Source: Janibacter hoylei PVAS-1 (GTDB taxonomy: Bacteria; Actinomycetota; Actinomycetes; Actinomycetales; Dermatophilaceae). From it: a stretch of 45,928 bases of DNA. Each line of letters opens with the position of its first letter. Positions within the stretch are counted from its first letter, which is position 1. Position numbers and translations under genes: made by a program. The stretch is taken from contig NZ_ALWX01000009.1 in assembly GCF_000297495.1 (NCBI RefSeq), positions 1-45,928 on the forward strand. Direction: 5' to 3'. Positions 1 to 8,772 of the stretch are shown here, one piece after another. The notes below the pieces were generated by a model that was not told the DNA's origin, did no database searches, and was given only the letters and a program-made list of their open reading frames with translations.

Positions 1-1662
1 ACCCCGCCACCGACCGCTCCCTCCGCGCCGCCCGCGGAGCCCCCGACCGCGGCCCTGCCGCCCACCGAGCCGTGGTGGCAGCGCGACGGCGTGGTCGCCA
101 AGCTGCTCGCCGTCGTCGGCACCGGCATCACCCTCATCGGCGTCGCCTTCCTGCTCGCCCTCGCCATCCAGATGGGCTTCTTCGGCCCTCTCGCCCGCGT
201 CATCAGCGGGGCGATCCTGGCCGCCGCACTCGTCAGCGCGGCCGTCCTCGTGCGGCGGCGACCCTCGGGCACCATCGGTGCCCTCGGACTGGCCGCCACC
301 GGATTCGCCACCGCCTACCTCGACGTCCTCGCCGTGACCTACATCTACGCTTGGGTGCCCCTCGCGGTCGGGATGGCCCTCGCCGGCGCCATCGCCCTCG
401 GCGGTGTCCTGCTCGCCCGGGCCTGGGAGAGCGAGCTGCTCGCCGTCGTCGCCGTCCTCGGGGTCGCGCTCATGGCTCCCTTCGTCGGCATCTCGCACGG
501 TCTGCTCACCGGCGCCTTCCTCGTCGTCCTCGCCGCCGCCACGTGGCCGGCGCAGGTCGGGCGGAGCTGGTACGCCCTCGAGGTCTCACGGGTCGTGCCC
601 GCGGCGCTCTTCCTCATGGTGCTCGCCGGATTCCACGAGCGGACCGGCATCGCCGCGACGCTCGCCGTCGTCCTCGCCGTGCTCCTCACCGCCACCGCGG
701 CACTCGGGGCGACGGTGCGCCGGCTGCCCGAGCAGCTCGGCATCCTCCTACCGGTGGCGATCGCCCCGGCCGCCGTCGCCGCGCTCGCCGTCGACGACCG
801 GTGGGGCGGAGCCGGGCTCTTCGTCGTCATCACCTGCCTGCTCGTCATCGTCGCCGTCCTCGCCGACCACGGCCCGCCGACACCGTGGTACCTGCGCCAG
901 CCGGAGATCGCCCTGGTGACCGCCGGCGTCACCTCCCTCGGTGCCGCCCTGCGGGCGGGCGACGGGCAGGGGTGGACCCCCGTCATCGCCGTCGCGGTCG
1001 CGCTCGGCTGGGCCGTGGCTGCTCTCGTCCTGCGGCACCAGACCACGCTGGTCGTCGCCCTGGCCTTCGCCGCCTTGTCTCTCCTCGGCGGCATCACCCT
1101 CCTGCCCTACGTGCTCGGTCGAGGTCTGGCCGGCGACGTCGACGCCCAGCACCTCATCGCCGCGGGCGGCCTCCTCGTCCTCTACGCCGTGCTCGCCCGC
1201 GCGATCACGACGACGCTGCCGATGCTGGCGCCCGCCCTGCCCCGGGTCCTCGTCGCGCTCAGCCTCGCCTGGGCCGGAGGGGTCGTGGTCCTCGCCGGCG
1301 CCCTGCTCGGGCAGCTCCTCGACGACGCACGGGGCGGCTTCATGGGCGGCCAGGCCGGCGCGACCGTCATCTGGATGGGTGTCGCCGCCGTGCTCCTCCT
1401 GCGCGGGCTGCGCGGCTCGAGCATCGCGATCCCGGCGGGCCTGACCCTCGTCGCCGTGAGCGTCGCCAAGCTGCTGCTCTTCGACCTGTCCTTCCTCTCC
1501 GGCATCGCCCGGGTGCTGTGTTTCATCGTCGCCGGCCTGCTCCTGCTCGGCATGGGCGCCGGCTATGCGCAGGCCCTCGAGCGCACCCGCCGCGAGAAGC
1601 GTCCGCCGGCCGGTCCTGTGGAAAACCCGACGGCCGCCGGGCCACTTCCTCCTACGGTCTGA
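1..1662 (+). CDS. DUF2339 family polytopic membrane protein (5' end outside window)
   Basis: The reading frame is already open at base 1 and ends with TGA at 1660-1662, so the N-terminus is missing. The visible part begins with a proline/alanine-rich linker and a PWWQRDG segment. About a dozen or more hydrophobic helices rich in Ala, Val and Leu follow, with almost no soluble domain between them. This Pro-rich linker plus WW plus many-TM layout is typical of DUF2339 proteins, predicted integral membrane proteins of unknown function. The tail is basic (RTRREKRPP). The WXG100 gene follows 47 bases downstream on the same strand. The internal GTG at 91 is probably not the true start, because coding continues upstream of it. 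Family assignment is from overall pattern only; no catalytic motif is visible. Confidence 0.75.
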   Translation, partial: TPPPTAPSAPPAEPPTAALPPTEPWWQRDGVVAKLLAVVGTGITLIGVAFLLALAIQMGFFGPLARVISGAILAAALVSAAVLVRRRPSGTIGALGLAATGFATAYLDVLAVTYIYAWVPLAVGMALAGAIALGGVLLARAWESELLAVVAVLGVALMAPFVGISHGLLTGAFLVVLAAATWPAQVGRSWYALEVSRVVPAALFLMVLAGFHERTGIAATLAVVLAVLLTATAALGATVRRLPEQLGILLPVAIAPAAVAALAVDDRWGGAGLFVVITCLLVIVAVLADHGPPTPWYLRQPEIALVTAGVTSLGAALRAGDGQGWTPVIAVAVALGWAVAALVLRHQTTLVVALAFAALSLLGGITLLPYVLGRGLAGDVDAQHLIAAGGLLVLYAVLARAITTTLPMLAPALPRVLVALSLAWAGGVVVLAGALLGQLLDDARGGFMGGQAGATVIWMGVAAVLLLRGLRGSSIAIPAGLTLVAVSVAKLLLFDLSFLSGIARVLCFIVAGLLLLGMGAGYAQALERTRREKRPPAGPVENPTAAGPLPPTV

Positions 1663-1709
1663 AGGACACCGGGCCACACGGGCCCGGCACCGGACGAAGG
1701 GGAACGAGC

Positions 1710-2006
1710 ATGGCCACTTTCACCGTCGACACCGACCAGGTGGCGAGCAGCGCGAGCGATGTCGCCCGCATCTCGGAGGACGTCGAGACGACCGTCGCGA
1801 GCATGATGACGCGGCTGATCTCGCTCCAGAACGACTGGCAGGGTGACGCCTCGACGTCCTTCCAGGACCTCATCAACGACTGGCGTGCGACCCAGCGCAC
1901 CGTCAAGGAGAGCCTCGACGAGATCGGTCGGGCATTGCACGACGCCGGCCGGACCTACGACACCTCGGAGACCTCGGTCAAGAGCTCGATGCAGCCGGGT
2001 CGCTGA
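1710..2006 (+). CDS. WXG100 family (ESAT-6-like) protein
   Basis: A 98-residue protein starting at ATG 1710 behind a good ribosome site (AAGGGGA). The central motif is N-D-W-Q-G-D-A-S, a WXG turn between two amphipathic helices, and the length is the usual ~100 residues. Such proteins form helical-hairpin dimers and are commonly exported by type VII (ESX) systems. The C-terminus ends SSMQPGR, and I do not see a clear YxxxD/E export signal. No EccC, EccD or other secretion gene lies in the window, so export is inferred from the family only. It follows the DUF2339 gene by 47 bases and is closed by a strong hairpin at 2013-2050. Confidence 0.85.
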   Translation: MATFTVDTDQVASSASDVARISEDVETTVASMMTRLISLQNDWQGDASTSFQDLINDWRATQRTVKESLDEIGRALHDAGRTYDTSETSVKSSMQPGR

Positions 2007-2012
2007 CGAGAC

Positions 2013-2050
2013 GCGCAGGGGCGGTGACCGGGTGGTCACCGCCCCTGCGC
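2013..2050. terminator. Bidirectional terminator hairpin
   Basis: Perfect 17-bp inverted repeat (2013-2029 and 2034-2050) with a 4-base loop. It lies between the convergent ends of the WXG100 gene (stop 2006, plus) and the FtsX permease gene (stop 2061, minus), so it can serve both. There is no strong U-tract, as is common in high-GC actinobacteria. Confidence 0.8.
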
Positions 2051-2060
2051 CCTCCGCGGG

Positions 2061-4595
2061 TCACTCCGTGGAGATCGCCTCGAGCACGTCCATCCGCGAG
2101 GCCCGGCGTGCTGGGAGCAGCGCCGCCAGGACACCGATGACACCGGCGAGGCCGACGAAGACCGCCATCTGCCCCCACGGGATCGCCAGCTCGGTGATGC
2201 CGTCGTCGACGAGGGCCCGCTGGATCGCGACACCCGCGACGACACCGAGGACGATGCCGAGCAGCGCCCCGAGGAGCGCGATGGTCACCGACTCCAGGGT
2301 GATCATGCGCCGCAGCTGACGACGGGAGAGCCCGACCGCCCGCAGCAGCCCGACCTCACGGGTGCGCTCCATGACCGACAGGCCCAGGGTGTTGACGATG
2401 CCGAGCACCGCGATGACGATCGCCAGGCCGAGCAGGGCGTAGATGAGGTAGAGCAGCTGGTTGATGCTCGAGCGCTGCTCATCGGCGTAGCCCGCCTGGT
2501 CCTTGAGGGTGACGAGCGGCTGCCTGTCGGTGATCGCCTCGATGTCCGCCTCGACCGCTGCCCTGTCGGCGCCGCCGTCGACGAAGATGAAGGCCCAGTT
2601 GTCGGCCGCCGCACCGTTCATCGCGTCGACCGTCTCGACCGACATGAGCACGTCCGGCGAGCCGATCGTGCGCAGCTCGTCGTAGAAGCCGACGACCTCC
2701 AGGTCCTTGGTCTCGGACCCCATGGTCACGGTGACGGTGTCGCCGACCTTGCGGCCCCCTTCGTGCTTGGTCGACAGGACGACCGCGTCGGGGCCGATGT
2801 CCGCCGTGCCGGACGTCGTCTCGATCTGCTCGACGTCGCCGAAGGACGCCGGGTCGATCGCCGTGACGAAGAGTTGCCCGCCGTCGACCTGGGCGCTGCT
2901 GAAGCGCACCGGCGAGACCTCGCGCACCCCGTCGACCTCGGCGACCTGCTCGGCGATCTTCGACGAGAAGGGCTGCCCCACCGCATTGCTCAGGATGTAG
3001 TCGGCGCGGAAGGTCTCCTCGATCTGCTGGTCGACGCTCGCCGTGGTGCTCGAGGCGACGACACCCATGAGCGCGACGAGGGTCATGCCGATCATCAGCG
3101 CCGAGGCCGTCGCCGCGGTGCGCCCGGGGCTGCGCACGGAGTTTTGCTCCGCCATCCGCCCGACCGTTCCGAAGAGGCGCCGGTAGACCCACCCGAGCCC
3201 GGAGATCACCGGCCGACCGACGAAGGGGGCGAGGAAGGCCGTGCCGAGGACGAGACCGACGATGCCGCCACCGATCCACCACAGCTGCCGTGTGTCGGCG
3301 ACGAAGAGCCCGTAGAGGAAGGCGAGGGCGCCGACGGCGAGCACGGCGACCTCGAGCCCGTGGCGGACCGGGTGGTGGCCGGTGCCGGAGTCGATCGAGT
3401 CCCGCATCGCCGCCACCGGTGGCACCGAGCCTGCCCGACGGGCCGGCACCCACGCAGCGAGCATCGTAACGACGATGCCGACCGCGTAGGCGGCGATGAC
3501 GGTGCGCGGGGTGAAGACCAGGCCGCTGCCCGACAGGTCGAGACCGATCGTCGCGAAGAGCGCCTTGATGCCCAGCGCGAGGACGACCCCCAGGGCCAGG
3601 CCGAGGGTCGCGCCGACGACGCCGATGATGAAGGCCTCGAGCAGAACCCCCCGGACGATCTGCCGGCGCGAGGCACCGATGGCCCGCAGCAGCGCCAGCT
3701 CGCGGCCTCGCTGGGCGACGATGATGCTGAAGGTGTTGATGATGAGGAAGGAGCCGACGAAGAGGGCGATGCCGGCGAAGACCAGCAGGAAGGTCGTGAT
3801 GAAGCCGAGCGCCTGCTGCACGTCGTTCTGGTTTTCCTCGGCGAGCCCCTCACCGGTCCACCCCTTGAAGCCCTCGGGTACGAGGGGCTCGACCTGCGAG
3901 AGCAGCTCGTCCTGGCTCACGCCGTCCTTGGCCGTCACCCACACGGAGGAGTAGTCGTCCTTGCCGTCCATGAAGTACTTCTGCATGGACTTCGTGTCGA
4001 AGACGACGACCGAGGCGCCGGCCATCCCCCCTTCGCCGAAGGTCAACGTGCCGACGAGCTCGGCCTCGATCTCGGGGGTGTCGCCGGTCGTCACGAGGGT
4101 GATGTCGTCGCCCACCTCGTAGCCGGCACGCTCGGCGGTCACGGTGTCGACCATGACCTCGCCCTCGCGCTCGGGGACGCGGCCGGCATCGGTGACGAGC
4201 GGCTCCTCGCCGAGCTGGTTGGGCGCGTCGGTGTAGTTGAAGGACAGCGCGGGCGCGCCCTGCCCGCCGACGACCTTGCCGTTCTTGCCGACGACGAAGA
4301 CGCCCATGGCGTCGATCGACCCGTCGGCACGCTCGGCGCCGGGCAGCTGGCCAAGCTTCTCGACGTCGGCGGCGGACATCCGGCCGCCGCCCGTGCCGCC
4401 GTACTCGTCGGTCTGCTCCGGCTGGACGACGACGTCACCGACGGTGCCGTCCATGATCCCGTCGAAGGTCCGCGAGAGGGTGTCGGTGAAGATCAGCGAA
4501 CCGGCGACGAAGGCCGTCCCGAGGACGATCGCCATCGCGCTCATCAGCAGGCGCGCCTTGCGCGCCAGCAGACTCTTGAAGGTGGCCCTGAGCAT
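2061..4595 (-). CDS. ABC transporter permease with two FtsX domains (MacB/LolC-like)
   Basis: An 844-residue permease. A first transmembrane helix at about residues 16-38 is followed by a large extracytoplasmic MacB-like region. The first FtsX domain lies near residues 270-410 and includes the cytoplasmic motif RGRELALLRAIGASRRQI. After a second extracellular domain, the C-terminal FtsX domain near 715-844 carries the matching motif RTREVGLLRAVGLSRRQL. Duplicated FtsX domains in one chain are typical of Gram-positive exporters that work with a single ATPase and act mechanically or export lipids or peptides. The ATG overlaps the stop of the ATPase gene by one base (TGATG), so the two are translationally coupled. 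The substrate cannot be told from sequence. Confidence 0.9.
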   Translation of the reverse strand: MLRATFKSLLARKARLLMSAMAIVLGTAFVAGSLIFTDTLSRTFDGIMDGTVGDVVVQPEQTDEYGGTGGGRMSAADVEKLGQLPGAERADGSIDAMGVFVVGKNGKVVGGQGAPALSFNYTDAPNQLGEEPLVTDAGRVPEREGEVMVDTVTAERAGYEVGDDITLVTTGDTPEIEAELVGTLTFGEGGMAGASVVVFDTKSMQKYFMDGKDDYSSVWVTAKDGVSQDELLSQVEPLVPEGFKGWTGEGLAEENQNDVQQALGFITTFLLVFAGIALFVGSFLIINTFSIIVAQRGRELALLRAIGASRRQIVRGVLLEAFIIGVVGATLGLALGVVLALGIKALFATIGLDLSGSGLVFTPRTVIAAYAVGIVVTMLAAWVPARRAGSVPPVAAMRDSIDSGTGHHPVRHGLEVAVLAVGALAFLYGLFVADTRQLWWIGGGIVGLVLGTAFLAPFVGRPVISGLGWVYRRLFGTVGRMAEQNSVRSPGRTAATASALMIGMTLVALMGVVASSTTASVDQQIEETFRADYILSNAVGQPFSSKIAEQVAEVDGVREVSPVRFSSAQVDGGQLFVTAIDPASFGDVEQIETTSGTADIGPDAVVLSTKHEGGRKVGDTVTVTMGSETKDLEVVGFYDELRTIGSPDVLMSVETVDAMNGAAADNWAFIFVDGGADRAAVEADIEAITDRQPLVTLKDQAGYADEQRSSINQLLYLIYALLGLAIVIAVLGIVNTLGLSVMERTREVGLLRAVGLSRRQLRRMITLESVTIALLGALLGIVLGVVAGVAIQRALVDDGITELAIPWGQMAVFVGLAGVIGVLAALLPARRASRMDVLEAISTE

Positions 4596-5335
4596 CAGTG
4601 GGCCCCGCCAGTCAGGGCGACCATCCGCTCGAGGACGCTCTCGCGGTCGGGCTCGTAGAGCTCGTCGACGATGCGACCGTCGGCGAGGAAGAGCACACGG
4701 TCGGTGTGACTCGCCGCCACCGGGTCGTGGGTGACCATGACGATCGTCTGGTCGAACTCGTCGACGCTGCGTCGCAGGAAGCCGAGCACCTCGGCGCCCG
4801 ACGTCGAGTCGAGGTTGCCGGTGGGCTCGTCGGCGAAGATGATCGCCGGCTTCGACACGAGGGCCCGGGCGCAGGCGACCCTCTGCTGCTGGCCGCCCGA
4901 GAGCTCCGTGGGCCGGTGACCGAGCCGGTCACGCAGGCCGACCTTACCGATGACGAAGTCGAACCACAGGGGGTCGACCTTGCGCCCGGCGATCGCCAGG
5001 GGCAGGAGGATGTTTTCCTCGGCGGTCAGCGTGGGGATGAGGTTGAAGGCCTGGAAGATGAACCCGATCCGGTCGCGGCGCAGCCGGGTGAGGTCCTTTT
5101 CCTTGAGCCGGGTGATGTCGGTGTCCCCGATGAGGGCGCGGCCGCTGCTCGCGGCGTCGAGGCCGGCGAGGCAGTGCATGAGCGTGGACTTGCCGGAGCC
5201 GGAGGGCCCCATGATCGCGGTGAACTGCCCGGCACCGATGTCGAGGTCGATGCCGTCGAGGGCGGCGACGCTCGCCTCGCCCCTGCCGTAGACCTTGGTC
5301 AGGCCGTGCGTGCTCGCGGCCACCTGAGTGCTCAT
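4595..5335 (-). CDS. ABC transporter ATP-binding protein (LolD/MacB type)
   Basis: A 246-residue ATPase starting at ATG 5335 (MSTQVAAS), preceded by GGGGAGA. The frame is open further upstream, but that stretch overlaps the phosphatase gene and has no family similarity. It has Walker A GPSGSGKST (about residues 43-51), signature LSGGQQQR, Walker B IIFADEPTGNLDS and an H-loop MVTHD. The DEPTGNLD sequence and length are typical of the LolD/MacB/FtsE group that pairs with FtsX-type permeases. It is the first gene of a two-gene operon with the permease at 2061-4595. Energising that exporter is well supported; the cargo is unknown. Confidence 0.92.
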   Translation of the reverse strand: MSTQVAASTHGLTKVYGRGEASVAALDGIDLDIGAGQFTAIMGPSGSGKSTLMHCLAGLDAASSGRALIGDTDITRLKEKDLTRLRRDRIGFIFQAFNLIPTLTAEENILLPLAIAGRKVDPLWFDFVIGKVGLRDRLGHRPTELSGGQQQRVACARALVSKPAIIFADEPTGNLDSTSGAEVLGFLRRSVDEFDQTIVMVTHDPVAASHTDRVLFLADGRIVDELYEPDRESVLERMVALTGGAH

Positions 5336-5370
5336 GCGCGTCTCCCCGTGCTGGATGTGGTGTCGCGCCA

Positions 5371-5399
5371 AATCTAGGTGCACCTCAGGCGCCGGGTCA
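5371..5399 (-). promoter_or_regulatory. Possible promoter of the ABC exporter operon
   Basis: On the minus strand a -35-like TGACCC (5394-5399) is separated by 17 bases from TAGATT (5371-5376), about 35 bases before the ATPase start. The -10 matches well and the -35 only partly. This is a candidate from spacing and position only. Confidence 0.35.
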
Positions 5400-5408
5400 C
5401 TGGGGTTT

Positions 5409-5432
5409 ACCCCCGACGGCCTCCTCGGGGGT
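5409..5432 (-). terminator. Possible terminator of the phosphatase gene
   Basis: Inverted repeat of 8 bp (ACCCCCGA / TCGGGGGT) with an 8-base loop. It lies about 28 bases after the phosphatase stop and before the promoter of the ABC operon, which runs in the same direction. Confidence 0.45.
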
Positions 5433-5459
5433 GCACCCAGCCGCTGGCTGCAGGGAGCC

Positions 5460-7113
5460 TCAGACGGTGACCTCGGAGACGACCCGCAGCCGCGGCCGGT
5501 CGTCATCACCGTCGACGACGCCCGTGACCCAGCGCAGGGTGAGGTGCCCGTCGTGCACCTCGGCGACGGCGAGGTTGTTGTCGAACCATGGCCCCTGCGT
5601 GAGCTGCCACGGGTAGCGCAGCGGCGGGACCCCCTTCGTCCTGGCGGCGAGCCAGCGCATCGGGCGGACGAGCCCCTTGGCACTCTGCGACACGAGCATC
5701 CGGATCCCGCGCGGCATCGGGTTGCGGATCGGGCTGCACACCGCCTGGACGATCGAGCTGCGTGCGCCGTGCGCGTCACCGCCGGTCACCTCGGCGACGT
5801 AGGAGTGGTGGACGTCGCCGGAGAGGAAGGTGATCGTCGCGGGTGGGCGGCCGCGCTCGCCACGGGCGACCGACATGACGAGCTCGAAGACCTCGACGAA
5901 GCCGGAGCTGAAGGCACCCCAGTGCTCGAGGTCGACGGCCTGCCGGACCACCTCGGTGGCGCGACGGACCGGCCGTGACCGGCCCGGCCCGGCGAGGGCC
6001 TCGCTGATCGCCTCCGCGTCGTGCAGCCCCGGCGGCAGGAGGAAGGGGAGGGAGGTCCCGATGAAGAGGTGGTCCAGGTCGCCGGTCAGCTGCTCGCCGA
6101 GCCAGGCCAGCTCGTCGTCGTCGAGCATCGCGCGGCGCTCGGGCTCGAGGACCCGGGCGGCCCGTGAGTCGAGCATGACCAGTCGGGAGCCGCCGAGCGC
6201 CCGGGTGTAGCTCCAGCGGTAGCGCTCCGGGTGCCGGTCCACCTGCTCGGCCAGGGCACGAAGGGGGCCGGTCAGGTCGACCTCGCCGGGAGCGGCCCCC
6301 CTCGAGCCGACGCCAGATCTCGTCGCGTGCGAGCTCCTCGGGCGCGAGGTTGCCGATGTGCTGGTGGACCCAGTAGCTCGTCAGGCCGGCGACGAGCCGC
6401 TCGTGCCACCACGGGGTCTTGTTGATCTCCTCGTGCCAGGCCCACGAGGTGTTCCAGTCGTCGCGGATGTCGTGGTCGTCGAAGATCATCGCGCTCGGCA
6501 CGACCGACAGGACCCACCGGATCGCCGGGTCGCTCCACGCGAGCTCGTAGAGGTGCGCGTACTCGGCGTAGTCCTTGATCTCCTCGCCCGGCGGCTCGTC
6601 GAGGCTGCGCCGCGAGGCGATGAAGTCACGCATCTGCGGGCTCGTCTCGTCGGCGTAGACCTGGTCACCGAGGAGGGCGAGGACGTCGGGTCGTGGGGAC
6701 TCCCCCTTCGCCAGGGACAGGGCGAAGGTGCGCAGCGCGTCGACGCCGTGGCTCGCGTGGTGCTCCGCGTCGTGCGGGACGCTCGTGCGGCAGCTGCCGA
6801 AGGCGAGCAGCGTCGCACGCGTGTGGTCCAGCGTCGCGATGCTCGAGGACGGCAGGTCGGAGCCGGCCGGCGGCCACACCAGCTCGTCGTCGACGCTCAC
6901 CGTGTAGTCGTAGGTGCGGCCGGGCTCGAGGTCGTCGAGCAGGACGAGGGCGTAGTGGTGGCCCTCCACGACGAAGCTCGCGGCGTGCCACGCGCGGCCG
7001 TCGGCCGCGACGGTCACCCGCGCGGGGGCGGCGGTCTCCACCCAGACGGAGGCGTCGTGCTCACCGACGAAGCGCAGGAGGGGACCGAGGACGAGCGGAG
7101 ACGTGGCGGTCAT
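5460..7113 (-). pseudogene. PhoD-like alkaline phosphatase/phosphodiesterase, interrupted by one frameshift
   Basis: ATG at 7113. The N-terminal part has a fibronectin-like PhoD N-domain, then FGSCR, LGDQVYADE and IFDDHDIRDDWNTSW, which are metal-binding motifs of the PhoD metallophosphatase superfamily. The frame breaks after IWRRLEG at a run of six C (6296-6301, plus strand). The rest continues in another frame, from DRHPERYRWSY through FLSGDVHHSYVAEV to the stop at 5460, so all later motifs (GDVHHSY) survive. Removing one base from the run joins both parts into a protein of about 550 residues with the bridge LEGAAPGEVDL. The product would hydrolyse phosphodiesters or monoesters with bound metal. 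I see no signal peptide. The lesion looks like a homopolymer error and not like decay. Confidence 0.8.
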
Positions 7114-7166
7114 CCGCTCATCGTCTCGCCCGTGGCTGTGAGTCGGCTGGCCGGGGGTGCGTCAGC

Positions 7167-7910
7167 TCACCCCTTGCGACGCCGCAGGGCGATGATCAGG
7201 AGGACGAGCGGGGCGAGCGCCGCGGCGATCTGGGGACCGTAAGCCCGCAGCAGCACCGGAAGGGCGGTCGCCCCGAGGTCGATCGCGTCATCGGACGAGC
7301 TCGCCGGGCGCGCGGCCGGCGAGGACTCGGCCGGTGAGCTCGCGGCGGGAGCCGCAGCGGATGCGGGAGCCGTAGCCCCCGGTGTCGTGGTCGACCGGGT
7401 CGGCGTCTGCGCCGGCGATGTGGCCTCCGCTTCCTCCTCACCCGTCGGCTCCGGGGTGGCCTCGGGGGCGGCGAAGCGGCCCGCCAGGCAGTCGACGAAC
7501 TGCCCGAGGAGCTTGTCGGAGACGTCCTGCATCACGCCACGGCCGAACTGCGCGGGCTTGCCCGTGATGTTGAGGTCGGTGACCACGTCCACCTTGGTGC
7601 TCGCCGCACCCTCGGGGGCCATCGTCACGACGACGTCGGCGCCCGCGGTGCCGTTGCCCCGCTTGTCCTTGCCCTTGGCGGCGATACCCATCCGGTGAGC
7701 GGCCTCGTCCTTGTCGACGAAGTCGCCGCTCCCCTTGTACACGAGCGCGATCGGACCGAGCTTGACCTTGACCGTGCCCTCGAAGGAGTCGGCGTCGGCG
7801 TGGGTCACCTGGGCACCGGGGAAGCACCCGGCGACGGACTCGATGTCGTTGAGCGCGGCCCAGGTCTCGTCGATGCCGGCGGGAACGGTGAAACTGTGGG
7901 TCAGTTGCAC
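7167..7910 (-). CDS. coxG: CoxG-like SRPBCC protein with C-terminal membrane anchor
   Basis: A 247-residue protein. I chose the GTG at 7910 (MQLTHSFTVPAG) because GAGGA lies 5 bases upstream and family members start here; an open extension to 7946 overlaps coxM. Residues 1-145 form an SRPBCC/CoxG domain (hydrophobic cavity fold; motifs WAALNDIESVAGCFPGA and GKPAQFGRGVMQDVS). A Thr/Ala/Pro/Ser-rich linker, a C-terminal hydrophobic helix and RRRKG follow, which suggests anchoring to the inner face of the membrane. In Oligotropha carboxidovorans, CoxG recruits CO dehydrogenase to the membrane; a similar role is inferred. It is the last gene of the molybdenum hydroxylase operon, 10 bases after coxM. 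Confidence 0.85.
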   Translation of the reverse strand: MQLTHSFTVPAGIDETWAALNDIESVAGCFPGAQVTHADADSFEGTVKVKLGPIALVYKGSGDFVDKDEAAHRMGIAAKGKDKRGNGTAGADVVVTMAPEGAASTKVDVVTDLNITGKPAQFGRGVMQDVSDKLLGQFVDCLAGRFAAPEATPEPTGEEEAEATSPAQTPTRSTTTPGATAPASAAAPAASSPAESSPAARPASSSDDAIDLGATALPVLLRAYGPQIAAALAPLVLLIIALRRRKG

Positions 7911-7920
7911 GAGGGTCCTC

Positions 7921-8772
7921 TCATCCTGCGGCCGTGAGCACGGCACGCCTCGTCAGTACGGTGGCCAGGTGCCGGCGGTAGTCGGCATCGCCGTTGAGGT
8001 CCGACGGCGGCTCGGTGCCCTCGCCGGCCAGGTCGCAGGCCGCCCGCACGCCCTCGGCCGTCGGCTGGTTCCCGACGAGCGCGGCCTCGACTGCGCTGGC
8101 TCGGACCGGGGTCGCGCCCATGTTGGTCAGGCCGACCCGTGCCTCGGCGATCGCGCCACCCTCGATCCGCACCTGCGCGGCGACCGCGACGATGGGCCAC
8201 TGGTGGGCGACCCGCACGAACTTCTCGTAGTGCGAGCCCCACCCGTCGTAGGTGGGCACCCTGACGGCGGTGAGCAGCTCGTCCTCGCCGACCGCGGTCT
8301 CGAAGAGGCCATGGAAGAAGTCGGCCGCGGGGACGACCCGCTGGCCTGACGCTCCGGTGATGACGAGCTCGGCGTCCATGGCGAGCACAGGTGCCCCGCA
8401 GTCGCCCGCGGGGTCGGCGTGGACCAAGGCCCCACCGAGAGTGCCCCGGTGCCGGATCTGCGGGTCGGCGACCTCGCTGATCGCCTGGTGCAGGAGTCGA
8501 CAGCGTCCACTCACCCGATCGTCGGCGAGGATCTCGTGGTACGGCGTCATGGCCCCGATGGTGAGCGCCCGACCGTCGTCGCTGATGCCGCGCAGCTCGG
8601 GGATCCGACCGATGTCGATGATCATCTCGGGGGCGTTGAGCCGCATCCGCAGGACCGGGAGCAGGGACTGCCCGCCGGCGAGCACCTTGGCGTCGTCGCC
8701 ATGCTCGCCGAGCAGCCCGAGCGCCTCCTCCACCGACGTCGGTGCCGCGTAGTCGAACTTCGCCGGGATCAT
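7921..8772 (-). CDS. coxM: Molybdenum hydroxylase medium (FAD) subunit, CoxM-like
   Basis: A 283-residue FAD-binding subunit of the xanthine dehydrogenase/CO dehydrogenase family. The flavin motif AGGQSLLP is at about residues 32-39, and the second, TLGGALVHADPAGD, a little past residue 100, followed by the CO_deh_flav_C region. It passes electrons from the [2Fe-2S] centres of the small subunit to the acceptor. Its ATG overlaps the stop of coxL by four bases (ATGA), so the genes are translationally coupled. The length is normal (about 285) and the reading frame intact. Confidence 0.9.
   Translation of the reverse strand: MIPAKFDYAAPTSVEEALGLLGEHGDDAKVLAGGQSLLPVLRMRLNAPEMIIDIGRIPELRGISDDGRALTIGAMTPYHEILADDRVSGRCRLLHQAISEVADPQIRHRGTLGGALVHADPAGDCGAPVLAMDAELVITGASGQRVVPAADFFHGLFETAVGEDELLTAVRVPTYDGWGSHYEKFVRVAHQWPIVAVAAQVRIEGGAIAEARVGLTNMGATPVRASAVEAALVGNQPTAEGVRAACDLAGEGTEPPSDLNGDADYRRHLATVLTRRAVLTAAG

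Noticed and set aside
2763-4658. Long plus-strand open frame opposite the FtsX gene
   Set aside because: Antisense shadow of a high-GC gene: the product is His/Asp/Gly/Arg-rich low complexity, and the real gene on the other strand has clear domains.
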